Shown: positions 23,102 to 33,006 of the stretch, in pieces
Layout of the letters: each line of letters begins with the position of its first letter
Position numbering within the stretch: position 1 is the first letter of the stretch
Source: Ascidia mentula
Taxonomy: Eukaryota > Chordata > Ascidiacea > Phlebobranchia > Ascidiidae
NCBI GenBank assembly: GCA_947561715.1
Contig: OX387201.1
Coordinates: 11,670,001 to 11,734,000, forward strand
Length of the DNA: 64,000 bases
Reading direction: 5' to 3'
Translations under genes and position numbers: made by a program
Notes under the pieces: generated by a model
What the model saw: the letters and a program-made list of their open reading frames with translations, nothing else
What the model was told of the DNA's origin: nothing
Database searches by the model: none

Positions 23102-24393
23102 ATGAAAAATTTTGTTTGTATAAAATCCCCAAAGGCTGGATGGTCGGCACCAATGCATGTAAGTGGACACCCATCAATTTGGATGTATAAAGATTCTTGA
23201 AAAATGAAATTTCTGTGGATGCAGCTTGGCAGACGTGTCCTTCCACCATTCTTTGTGAAGGGAGTAAGTTGTGTATTTGTGCCAAATAATTGTGCATTTT
23301 TGTTTCATGCACTTTGTTCTTTTCAGGCACAAATGCCCGTTGTTTGAAAAGAAAATGTAGATCTGCTGATCTGGAAAGGGACATTCTAATGAGCGAATCC
23401 ACTGAAAGCAGTTCTTCTTCCACAATACATCTCTTGCAAAAAAAGGTCCATAAACCTTGTGCTGATTTTTATGCATAAAACTGGCACATATTATTCATCT
23501 TTATTTTTTTAATTGACTGGGGACCTTTGCTTGTGCATTTGCTTATTTTAGTTTACTTTCAACAGGTTCTTGCCACCCAAGCAGCAAAAACAATGTCACA
23601 ATGACAGGAGCATGAACTGTCTGAAAACATTGGCATCCTTATCGACAAAACAATAAAGGTGAAGGAAGAAATGCGGAGGATTGGTGACCGAATTCAGAGA
23701 ATGGAAACTCTGACAGAAAAAAAACACGTGTGTGGCAGAAAAGTTTTTGCCGCAATCAGCTGTCAACGAAGAACATCTGATGGCTCTACTTACTAAACCA
23801 AATGTGAGCTTTCTTTTTACCTAATGCACTGAGGCTTTTGTCTGCATGCTTTACACTGTAAATGACATCTGCTATACATTTCAATCATTTTGTATGTTGA
23901 TACTTTTCAAAAGGACAAAGTAAAACTTGCCCAAGTGATGGACATGGACCAACTTCGTGGCACCTTCCGGAATTCTGTAAAGCTGTTTATGACAAAACAC
24001 CTGGCTCTTCAATTTTGTTTTGGCGCAGGAAAACAAAAATCCCATTCAAATCACATCCTCTGTTGGCATTTATGTTGGGTGAGTCAAATTGCTTTGGAAA
24101 TCTCACAAGACACGCCACACTGCGGGCCTCATTGTAAAGCCTTCCTATTGTGAAGTTGTCACAACTTTCACATATTTAATTCCCACATGTCAAATATTTA
24201 ATTTCTGTGCACGACAGAATGTTACCAAAATTTTAACTAAATCATATGTTTTATGTTCTGCAGACGCATTGAAAGATGCAAGACGCAGGCAGTGAAATAC
24301 CAAGAAATCGCCACGGCGGGGAAACGAGTTTTACCTGGAGTTGTTGCCGGAGTGACGACAGAATATCAAGAAACGGCAATCAATCCTCAATAA
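23102..24393 (+). pseudogene. Second transposon gene, multi-exon, probably degenerate, copy 1
   Basis: A chain of possible exons follows the transposase. ATG at 23102 runs to a GTAAGT donor at 23159. Acceptor TTTTCAG at 23326 opens a charged, serine-rich stretch (ARCLKRK ... SESTESSSSS). Acceptor AACAG at 23565 opens a coiled-coil-like stretch (ENIGILIDKTIKVKEEMRR) to a GTGAGC donor at 23804. An exon from about 23914 to a GTGAGT donor at 24079 carries RNSVKLFMTKHLALQF. The last exon runs from TGCAG (24263) to TAA at 24391. The order of charged region, coiled coil and an 'LF..ELALQ'-like motif recalls DUF4806-type proteins carried by some animal transposons; this is recollection, not a search. 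An in-frame TGA at 23602-23604 and a frame change near the A8 run at about 23722 argue that it is broken. Exon limits are tentative. Confidence 0.45.
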
Positions 24394-24501
24394 AGCCCAC
24401 CACGTCCCAGAGTACATAGTTTCCTCGAACAGTGCACTTCAAGTTACTCTGTACTTCCACTGCGCTTGCCACTGTATTTTTATTTATGTGTTGTTGCTTT
24501 C

Positions 24502-24507
24502 AATAAA
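24502..24507 (+). promoter_or_regulatory. Polyadenylation signal AATAAA, copy 1
   Basis: Canonical AATAAA in TTTCAATAAAATATTGTG, 109 bp after the stop of the second transposon gene, followed by T/G-rich sequence (TGTGTTAATTTAAGTCGTG). Position and orientation fit the 3' end of that transcript. Confidence 0.6.
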
Positions 24508-24762
24508 ATATTGTGTTAATTTAAGTCGTGTTACGTGCGAGACGGTGAAGTAGCGAGTTTGATCAGGTCATATTTTGAAAGCAGCCAGGCAATATCATTA
24601 TGTTCGGTAAACGCACGGCGAAAGCTCGCTCGGCCAAGCTTGGATTTGTTCAATTGTAGAACATACGCCGAACATATATCCAACATTTAAGTACGGAGAA
24701 CATGCGCCGCCCAAGCTTGATGCCAAGCGTATCTTGACATAAAGTGACAAGGGCCGTGCCTA

Positions 24763-24776
24763 AATTTATGACTGGG
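24763..24776 (-). repeat. Right terminal inverted repeat, copy 1
   Basis: AATTTATGACTGGG on the plus strand. Its reverse complement matches the left end at 13 of 14 positions. It is followed by the AT target duplication at 24777-24778 and then normal satellite (GTAACTATGCG). Confidence 0.75.
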
Positions 24777-27700
24777 ATGTAACTATGCGATTTCAGCACT
24801 TGTCCATTTTGCAGTATATGACTTTTCGATAAAAAATATTTTTTTTCATTGCAAGCTTTATTATACAGTGGAAAACGCTGATACTCCAGTATTGCGTTTG
24901 CGGTTGCACAACGTATGTAACTATGCGCTTTCAGCACTTGTCCATTTTGCAGTATATGACTTTTCGATAAAAAATATTTTTTTTCAGTACAAGCTTTATT
25001 ATACAGTGGAAAACGCTGATACTCCAGTACTGAGTTTGCGGTTGCACAAAGTATGTAACTCTGCGCTTTCAGCACTTGTCCATTTTGCAGTATATGACTT
25101 TTCGATAAAAAATATTTTTTTTCATTACAAGCTATATTATACAGTGGAAAACGCTGATACTCCAGTACTGAGTTTGCGGTTGCACAACGTATGTAACTCT
25201 GCGCTTTCAGCACTTGTCCATTTTGCAGTATATGACTTTTCGATAAAAAATATTTTTTTTCAGTACAAGCTTTATTATACAGTGGAAAACGCTGATACTC
25301 CAGTACTGAGTTTGCGGTTGCACAACGTATGTAACTATGCGATTTCAGCACTGGTCCATTTTGCAGTATATGACTTTTCGATAAAAAATATTTTTTTTCA
25401 TTGCAAGCTTTATTATACAGTGGAAAACGCTGATACTCCAGTATTGCGTTTGCGGTTGCACAACGTATGTAACTATGCGCTTTCAGCACTTGTCCATTTT
25501 GCAGTATATGACTTTTCGATAAAAAATATTTTTTTTCAGTACAAGCTTTATTATACAGTGGAAAACGCTGATACTCCAGTGCTGAGTTTGCGGTTGCACA
25601 AAGTATGTAACTCTGCGCTTTCAGCACTTGTCCATTTTGCAGTATATGACTTTTCGATAAAAAATATTTTTTTCAGTACAAGCTTTATTATACAGTGGAA
25701 AACGCTGATACTCCAGTACTGAGTTTGCGGTTGCACAACGTATGTAACTCTGCGCTTTCAGCACTTGTCCATTTTGCAGTATATGACTTTTCGATAAAAA
25801 ATATTTTTTTTCAGTACAAGCTTTATTATACAGTGGAAAACGCTGATACTCCAGTGCTGAGTTTGCGGTTGCACAACATAAGTAACTCTGCGCTTTCAGC
25901 ACTTGTCCATTTTGCAGTATATGACTTTTCGATGAAAAATATTTTTTTTCAGTACAAGCTTTATTATACAGTGGAAAACGCTGATACTCCAGTACTGAGT
26001 TTGCGGTTGCACAACGTATGTAACTATGCGATTTCAGCACTTGTCCATTTTGCAGTATATGACTTTTCGATAAAAAATATTTTTTTTCAGTACAAGCTTT
26101 ATTATGCAGTGGAAAACGCTGATACTCCAGTACTGAGTTTGCGGTTGCACAACGTATGTAACTATGCGATTTCAGCACTTGTCCAATTTGCAGTATATGA
26201 CTTTTCGATAAAAAATATTTTTTTTCATTGCAAGCTTTATTATACAGTGGAAAACGCTGATACACCAGTATTGCGTTTGCGGTTGCACAACGTATGTAAC
26301 TATGCGCTTTCAGCACTTGTCCATTTTGCAGTATATGACTTTTCGATAAAAAATAATTTTTTTCAGTACAAGCTTTATTATACAGTGGAAAACGCTGATA
26401 CTCCAGTACTGAGTTTGCGGTTGCACAACGTATGTAACTATGCGATTTCAGCACTTGTCCATTTTGCAGTATATGACTTTTCGATAAAAAATATTTTTTT
26501 TCATTGCAAGCTTTATTATACAGTGGAAAACGCTGATACTCCAGTATTGCGTTTGCGGTTGCACAACGTATGTAACTATGCGCTTTCAGCACTTGTCCAT
26601 TTTGCAGTATATGACTTTTCGATAAAAAATATTTTTTTTCAGTACAAGCTTTATTATACAGTGGAAAACGCTGATACTCCAGTACTGAGTTTGCGGTTGC
26701 ACAACGCATGTAACTATGCGATTTCAGCACTTGTCCATTTTGCAGTATATGACTTTTCGATAAAAAATATTTTTTTTCAGTACAAGCTTTATTATACAGT
26801 GGAAAACGCTGATACTCCAGTACTGAGTTTGCGGTTGCACAACGTATGTAACTATGCGATTTCAGCACTTGTCCATTTTGCAGTATATGACTTTTCGATA
26901 AAAAATATGTTTTTTCAGTACAAGCTTTATTATACAGTGGAAAACGCTGATACTCCAGTACTAAGTTTGCGGTTGCACAACGTATGTAACTATGCGATTT
27001 CAGCACTTGTCCATTTTGCAGTATATGACTTTTCGATAAAAAATATTTTTTTTCAGTACAAGCTTTATTATACAGTGGAAAACGCTGATACTCCAGTACT
27101 GAGTTTGCGGTTGCACAACGCAGGTAACTATGCGATTTCAGCACTTGTCCATTTTGCAGTATATGACTTTTCGATAAAAAATATTTTTTTTCAGTACAAG
27201 CTTTATTATACAGTGGAAAACGCTGATACTCCAGTACTGAGTTTGCGGTTGCACAACGTATGTAACTATGCGATTACAGCACTTGTCCATTTTGCAGTAT
27301 ATGACTTTTCGATAAAAAATATGTTTTTTCAGTACAAGCTTTATTATACAGTGGAAAACGCTGATACTCCAGTACTGAGTTTGCGGTTGCACAACGCAGG
27401 TAACTATGCGATTTCAGCACTTGTCCATTTTGCAGTATATGACTTTTCGATAAAAAATATTTTTTTTCAGTACAAGCTTTATTATACATTGGAAAACGCT
27501 GATACTCCAGTACTGAGTTTGCGGTTGCATAACGTATGTAACTCTGCGCTTTCAACACTTGTCCATTTTGCAGTATATGACTTTTCGACAAAAAATATTT
27601 TTTTTCAGTACAAGCTTTATTATACAGTGGAAAACACTGATACTCCAGTACTGAGTTTGCGGTTGCACAACGTATGTAACTATGCGATTTCAGCACTTGT

Positions 27701-29607
27701 CCATTTTGCAGTATATGACTTTTCGAAAAAAAATATTTTTTTTCAGTACAAGCTTTATTATGCAGTGGAAAACGCTGATACTCCAGTACTGAGTTTGCGG
27801 TTGCACAACGTATGTAACTATGCGATTTCAGCACTTGTCCAATTTGCAGTATATGACTTTTCGATAAAAAATATTTTTTTTCATTGCAAGCTTTATTATA
27901 CAGTGGAAAACGCTGATACACCAGTATTGCGTTTGCGGTTGCACAACGTATGTAACTATGCGCTTTCAGCACTTGTCCATTTTGCAGTATATGACTTTTC
28001 GATAAAAAATATTTTTTTTCAGTACAAGCTTTATTATACAGTGGAAAACGCTGATACTCCAGTACTGAGTTTGCGGTTGCACAACGCATGTAACTATGCG
28101 ATTTCAGCACTTGTCCATTTTGCAGTATATGACTTTTCGATAAAAAATATTTTTTTTCAGTACAAGCTTTATTATACAGTGGAAAACGCTGATACTCCAG
28201 TACTGAGTTTGCGGTTGCACAACGTATGTAACTATGCGATTTCAGCACTTGTCCATTTTGCAGTATATGACTTTTCGATAAAAAATATATTTTTTCAGTA
28301 CAAGCTTTATTATACAGTGGAAAACGCTGATACTCCAGTACTGAGTTTGCGGTTGCACAACGCATGTAACTATGCGATTTCAGCACTTGTCCATTTTGCA
28401 GTATATGACTTTTCGATAAAAAATATTTTTTTTCAGTACAAGCTTTATTATACAGTGGAAAACGCTGATACTCCAGTACTGAGTTTGCGGTTGCACAACG
28501 TATGTAACTATGCGATTTCAGCACTTGTCCATTTTGCAGTATATGACTTTTCGATAAAAAATATGTTTTTTCAGTACAAGCTTTATTATACAGTGGAAAA
28601 CGCTGATACTCCAGTACTGAGTTTGCGGTTGCACAACGTATGTAACTATGCGATTTCAGCACTTGTCCATTTTGCAGTATATGACTTTTCGATGAAAAAT
28701 ATTTTTTTTCATTACAAGCTTTATTATACTGTGGAAAACGCTGATACTCCAGTACTGAGTTTGCGGTTGCACAACGTATGTAACTATGCGATTTCAGCAC
28801 TTGTCCATTTTGCAGTATATGACTTTTCGATAAAAAATATTTTTTTTCATTGCAAGCTTTATTATACAGTGGAAAACGCTGATACTCCAGTATTGCGTTT
28901 GCGGTTGCACAACGTATGTAACTATGCGCTTTCAGCACTTGTCCATTTTGCAGTATATGACTTTTCGATAAAAAATATTTTTTTTCAGTACAAGCTTTAT
29001 TATACAGTGGAAAACGCTGATACTCCAGTACTGAGTTTGCGGTTGCACAAAGTATGTAACTCTGCGCTTTCAGCACTTGTCCATTTTGCAGTATATGACT
29101 TTTCGATAAAAAATATTTTTTTTCATTACAAGCTATATTATACAGTGGAAAACGCTGATACTCCAGTACTGAGTTTGCGGTTGCACAACGTATGTAACTC
29201 TGCGCTTTCAGCACTTGTCCATTTTGCAGTATATGACTTTTCGATAAAAAATATTTTTTTTCAGTACAAGCTTTATTATACAGTGGAAAACGCTGATACT
29301 CCAGTACTGAGTTTGCGGTTGCACAACGTATGTAACTATGCGATTTCAGCACTTGTCCATTTTGCAGTATATGACTTTTCGATAAAAAATATGTTTTTTC
29401 AGTACAAGCTTTATTATACAGTGGAAAACGCTGATACTCCAGTACTGAGTTTGCGGTTGCACAACGTATGTAACTATGCGATTTCAGCACTTGTCCATTT
29501 TGCAGTATATGACTTTTCGATGAAAAATATTTTTTTTCATTACAAGCTTTATTATACTGTGGAAAACGCTGATACTCCAGTACTGAGTTTGCGGTTGCAC
29601 AACGTAT
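24777..29607 (+). repeat. 138-bp satellite array, block 2 (35 monomers between the two transposons)
   Basis: It begins with AT then GTAACTATGCG, the exact remainder of the monomer interrupted at 21379, and ends in CACAACGTAT before copy 2. Thirty-five monomers are present, one with a seven-T tract (25667-25673), which shifts the open frames there. It also holds the GATTACAGC (about 27272) and CGAAAAAAAATATT (about 27725) private variants that tag this block and its duplicate at 33005-37581. Confidence 0.97.
29606..29607. repeat. Target-site duplication AT, left of transposon copy 2
   Basis: Same junction as copy 1: CACAACGTAT then CCCAGTC. The partner AT is at 33005-33006. It is identical to copy 1 because the junction was copied, not because of a second insertion. 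Confidence 0.72.
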
Positions 29608-29621
29608 CCCAGTCAAAAATT
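29608..29621 (+). repeat. Left terminal inverted repeat, copy 2
   Basis: CCCAGTCAAAAATT, identical to copy 1; it pairs with 32991-33004 at 13 of 14 positions. Confidence 0.75.
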
Positions 29622-30289
29622 ATCTACCCCTTTAGTATGGGCCTAGCTTGGTTTAAGCTCGGTTTAGTGCGTTTAAGCTTGGCACGGCCAATCAGCACTT
29701 ATTCGGACGTCAGCCAAACTTATACGTTCGGTTTACGAATGGTGCGCCGTGCTTAAGTTTGCATAATTTCCCCCTGCGCAAAATAATTTTGAAGTGTAAT
29801 ACGGTGCTTGAAGGTGAGTTTCGTCGGCGGGAGTTTTTCTGTGTATACCTGTGTCACACATATCATATTGTTTTGTCATAAGGTGGGCATAGAAGCATGA
29901 AGTTGATTTTATTTCATTTTGAGGTAGTTTGGTTGTACCTCTCTTGGTGAGTTCTGCCGTGGGGTTGTGACACCTGCAGTTTTGGAGGGCAAATTATTGT
30001 CAGTGATTTTTACCATAATAGGCTATTTGTTGATTTTGCGAGCTAACAAAAATGTTTTTTTAAATATTACAAAGCGAAGCTGAGGCGCTGCTTCGTCATG
30101 GTTGGATGAACAACAAGCAGGCAGGACAGGCTAGGAGGCTTGGCTAACCGCGAAATTAATGAGTTGTTTGTTGTAGTAATGACTTGACGGCGGGAAACCT
30201 TGTCTAAATTTACAGGTGGTTTACGACAGCAGTTGTTTTATGTCAGGTATTTCTGTTTGATATACTTGCGACTCAAATTTAGATCAAGG
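29622..30289. other. Transposon 5' region without a recognisable gene, copy 2
   Basis: Same content as 21394-22061: subterminal AAGCTTGG-type words, a small CGAAGC/GCTTCG hairpin at about 30075, and no recognisable coding sequence. Confidence 0.6.
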
Positions 30290-31288
30290 GTGAATGCGCA
30301 TCTTGCATGTTTGGGTGTAATGCGTCGATTGTTAATCTGGTGGAGGGGTAGACCACGCCAATTGCAAGTTAAGCTTTCTTCAACTGTCGTCATGTTAACG
30401 TCACCACAACCTTACAAAATATAAGGAATTTATACCGCTTGAGTTCAACAGAAAATCGAGGCCTTTGTCTGATTTGCTTTACTGGAAAGCAACAGAATTC
30501 AGACTATTTATGCTGTATGTGGGAGTGGTGCTGTTAAAAGATAAAAATGTGCTGTGCCATAAACGTATTGTCATTTTCTGCATTTTTCTTTAGCTATGAG
30601 ATGTTTGTTGTCGCCAAACATTAACACACATGAGTTTTCGTTATGTGTCAAAATGCTAAAAGACTTTGTTAGCAAATCTTCACATATTTATGGTAAAGCA
30701 TTTGTCAGTTACAATGTTCATTGTTTGATCCACTTGTGTAATGATTATGAAAAACATGGTTCATTGGAAAACATTGGCTGTTTTCAATTTGAAAATTACT
30801 GGGGTTGTTTGAAAAAAAGTTGTAAATCTGGCTACAAACCTATGCAACAAATTGCAAGATTTGCATTTTATGAAAACCAAACTTCCCATTATGTGTTTCT
30901 TAATTTCCATATAATATCCCGTCGAAAAAACTGTCAAAGCAATAGTGCAAATTAACCAAATAGTAAATTTCCCTCCAAGTGTTCCTTTCACACACAATAA
31001 CAAGGTTTGTGGATTGGCCAATAGGAATTTTACAACAAAAATCAGCGACTCGACCATTTCACAAAGCAATGATATTTATCGACTTTGTGACATTTACACT
31101 ATTGATTCTTGGTTGCATATTGTCGTTCAAAAACAATTGTCGTCTTTTCAAAAAACCTTGTCAACTCAAAACATGTCGGAATTTACAAAGTGTGTGGTTT
31201 TTATGGTGATAATGATCAAATTAGAAGGTGCATTCTGTTGCCATATAAAGGACATTTTGTTGCCATTAATTTGCTTTATGCCACATGA
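30290..31288 (+). pseudogene. Transposase C-terminal remnant, frame-broken, copy 2
   Basis: It carries the same blocks and the same frame changes as the copy 1 remnant: CLGVMRRLL block, LEFNRKSRPL/WKATEFR block, AMRCLLSP to MQQIAR block (about 30563-30955), and the C-terminal GIYKV/CILLPYKG tail with TGA at 31286-31288. Since the breaks are shared, the gene was already dead before the 8.2-kb duplication. Confidence 0.75.
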
Positions 31289-31329
31289 TATATCTGCATG
31301 TATATTTGTTTCTTCCACAGTACATTAGA

Positions 31330-32621
31330 ATGAAAAATTTTGTTTGTATAAAATCCCCAAAGGCTGGATGGTCGGCACCAATGCATGTAAGTGGACACCC
31401 ATCAATTTGGATGTATAAAGATTCTTGAAAAATGAAATTTCTGTGGATGCAGCTTGGCAGACGTGTCCTTCCACCATTCTTTGTGAAGGGAGTAAGTTGT
31501 GTATTTGTGCCAAATAATTGTGCATTTTTGTTTCATGCACTTTGTTCTTTTCAGGCACAAATGCCCGTTGTTTGAAAAGAAAATGTAGATCTGCTGATCT
31601 GGAAAGGGACATTCTAATGAGCGAATCCACTGAAAGCAGTTCTTCTTCCACAATACATCTCTTGCAAAAAAAGGTCCATAAACCTTGTGCTGATTTTTAT
31701 GCATAAAACTGGCACATATTATTCATCTTTATTTTTTTAATTGACTGGGGACCTTTGCTTGTGCATTTGCTTATTTTAGTTTACTTTCAACAGGTTCTTG
31801 CCACCCAAGCAGCAAAAACAATGTCACAATGACAGGAGCATGAACTGTCTGAAAACATTGGCATCCTTATCGACAAAACAATAAAGGTGAAGGAAGAAAT
31901 GCGGAGGATTGGTGACCGAATTCAGAGAATGGAAACTCTGACAGAAAAAAAACACGTGTGTGGCAGAAAAGTTTTTGCCGCAATCAGCTGTCAACGAAGA
32001 ACATCTGATGGCTCTACTTACTAAACCAAATGTGAGCTTTCTTTTTACCTAATGCACTGAGGCTTTTGTCTGCATGCTTTACACTGTAAATGACATCTGC
32101 TATACATTTCAATCATTTTGTATGTTGATACTTTTCAAAAGGACAAAGTAAAACTTGCCCAAGTGATGGACATGGACCAACTTCGTGGCACCTTCCGGAA
32201 TTCTGTAAAGCTGTTTATGACAAAACACCTGGCTCTTCAATTTTGTTTTGGCGCAGGAAAACAAAAATCCCATTCAAATCACATCCTCTGTTGGCATTTA
32301 TGTTGGGTGAGTCAAATTGCTTTGGAAATCTCACAAGACACGCCACACTGCGGGCCTCATTGTAAAGCCTTCCTATTGTGAAGTTGTCACAACTTTCACA
32401 TATTTAATTCCCACATGTCAAATATTTAATTTCTGTGCACGACAGAATGTTACCAAAATTTTAACTAAATCATATGTTTTATGTTCTGCAGACGCATTGA
32501 AAGATGCAAGACGCAGGCAGTGAAATACCAAGAAATCGCCACGGCGGGGAAACGAGTTTTACCTGGAGTTGTTGCCGGAGTGACGACAGAATATCAAGAA
32601 ACGGCAATCAATCCTCAATAA
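31330..32621 (+). pseudogene. Second transposon gene, multi-exon, probably degenerate, copy 2
   Basis: Identical in layout to 23102-24393: ATG at 31330, GTAAGT donor at 31387, acceptors at about 31554, 31793 and 32491, in-frame TGA at 31830-31832, terminal TAA at 32619. Possible DUF4806-like protein (weak, from memory); exon limits tentative. Confidence 0.45.
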
Positions 32622-32729
32622 AGCCCACCACGTCCCAGAGTACATAGTTTCCTCGAACAGTGCACTTCAAGTTACTCTGTACTTCCACTGCGCTTGCCAC
32701 TGTATTTTTATTTATGTGTTGTTGCTTTC

Positions 32730-32735
32730 AATAAA
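32730..32735 (+). promoter_or_regulatory. Polyadenylation signal AATAAA, copy 2
   Basis: Same CAATAAAATATTGTG context as copy 1, 109 bp after the stop codon of the second transposon gene. Confidence 0.6.
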
Positions 32736-32990
32736 ATATTGTGTTAATTTAAGTCGTGTTACGTGCGAGACGGTGAAGTAGCGAGTTTGATCAGGTCATA
32801 TTTTGAAAGCAGCCAGGCAATATCATTATGTTCGGTAAACGCACGGCGAAAGCTCGCTCGGCCAAGCTTGGATTTGTTCAATTGTAGAACATACGCCGAA
32901 CATATATCCAACATTTAAGTACGGAGAACATGCGCCGCCCAAGCTTGATGCCAAGCGTATCTTGACATAAAGTGACAAGGGCCGTGCCTA

Positions 32991-33004
32991 AATTTATGAC
33001 TGGG
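32991..33004 (-). repeat. Right terminal inverted repeat, copy 2
   Basis: AATTTATGACTGGG on the plus strand, followed by the AT duplication at 33005-33006 and then GTAACTATGCG of the interrupted monomer. Confidence 0.75.
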
Positions 33005-33006
33005 AT

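Larger units (their letters stand above)
21380..24776 (+). mobile_element. Defective Tnp2/EnSpm-like (CACTA superfamily) DNA transposon, copy 1, 3,397 bp
   Basis: The element has short terminal inverted repeats starting CCCAGTC (14 bp, 13 matching) and a 2-bp AT target duplication. It contains the remains of a transposase gene on the plus strand (about 22062-23060) and a second, intron-bearing gene (about 23102-24393) followed by AATAAA. Both ends carry subterminal AAGCTTGG-type words in opposite orientation: AGCTTGG and TTTAAGCTTGG at about 21417-21454 on the left, CCAAGCTT at about 24634 and 24711 on the right. Such words are typical of subterminal transposase binding regions in CACTA elements. 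The superfamily call rests on the transposase motifs. The CCCAGTC terminus is not the classical CACTA, so subgroup placement is open. The element cannot be autonomous as it stands. Confidence 0.82.
29608..33004 (+). mobile_element. Defective Tnp2/EnSpm-like DNA transposon, copy 2, 3,397 bp
   Basis: It has the same length, ends, defects and gene remnants as the element at 21380, displaced by exactly 8,228 bp. I saw no difference between the two copies in the stretches I compared. Its flanking satellite is also the same for about 400 bp on the left and over 4.5 kb on the right. It is therefore part of a segmental duplication, not an independent transposition. Confidence 0.82.

Noticed and set aside
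21380-33004. Two independent insertions of the same transposon at a sequence hotspot
   Set aside because: Shared HOR flanks on both sides, an exact 8,228-bp offset and shared lesions make duplication after one insertion far more likely.
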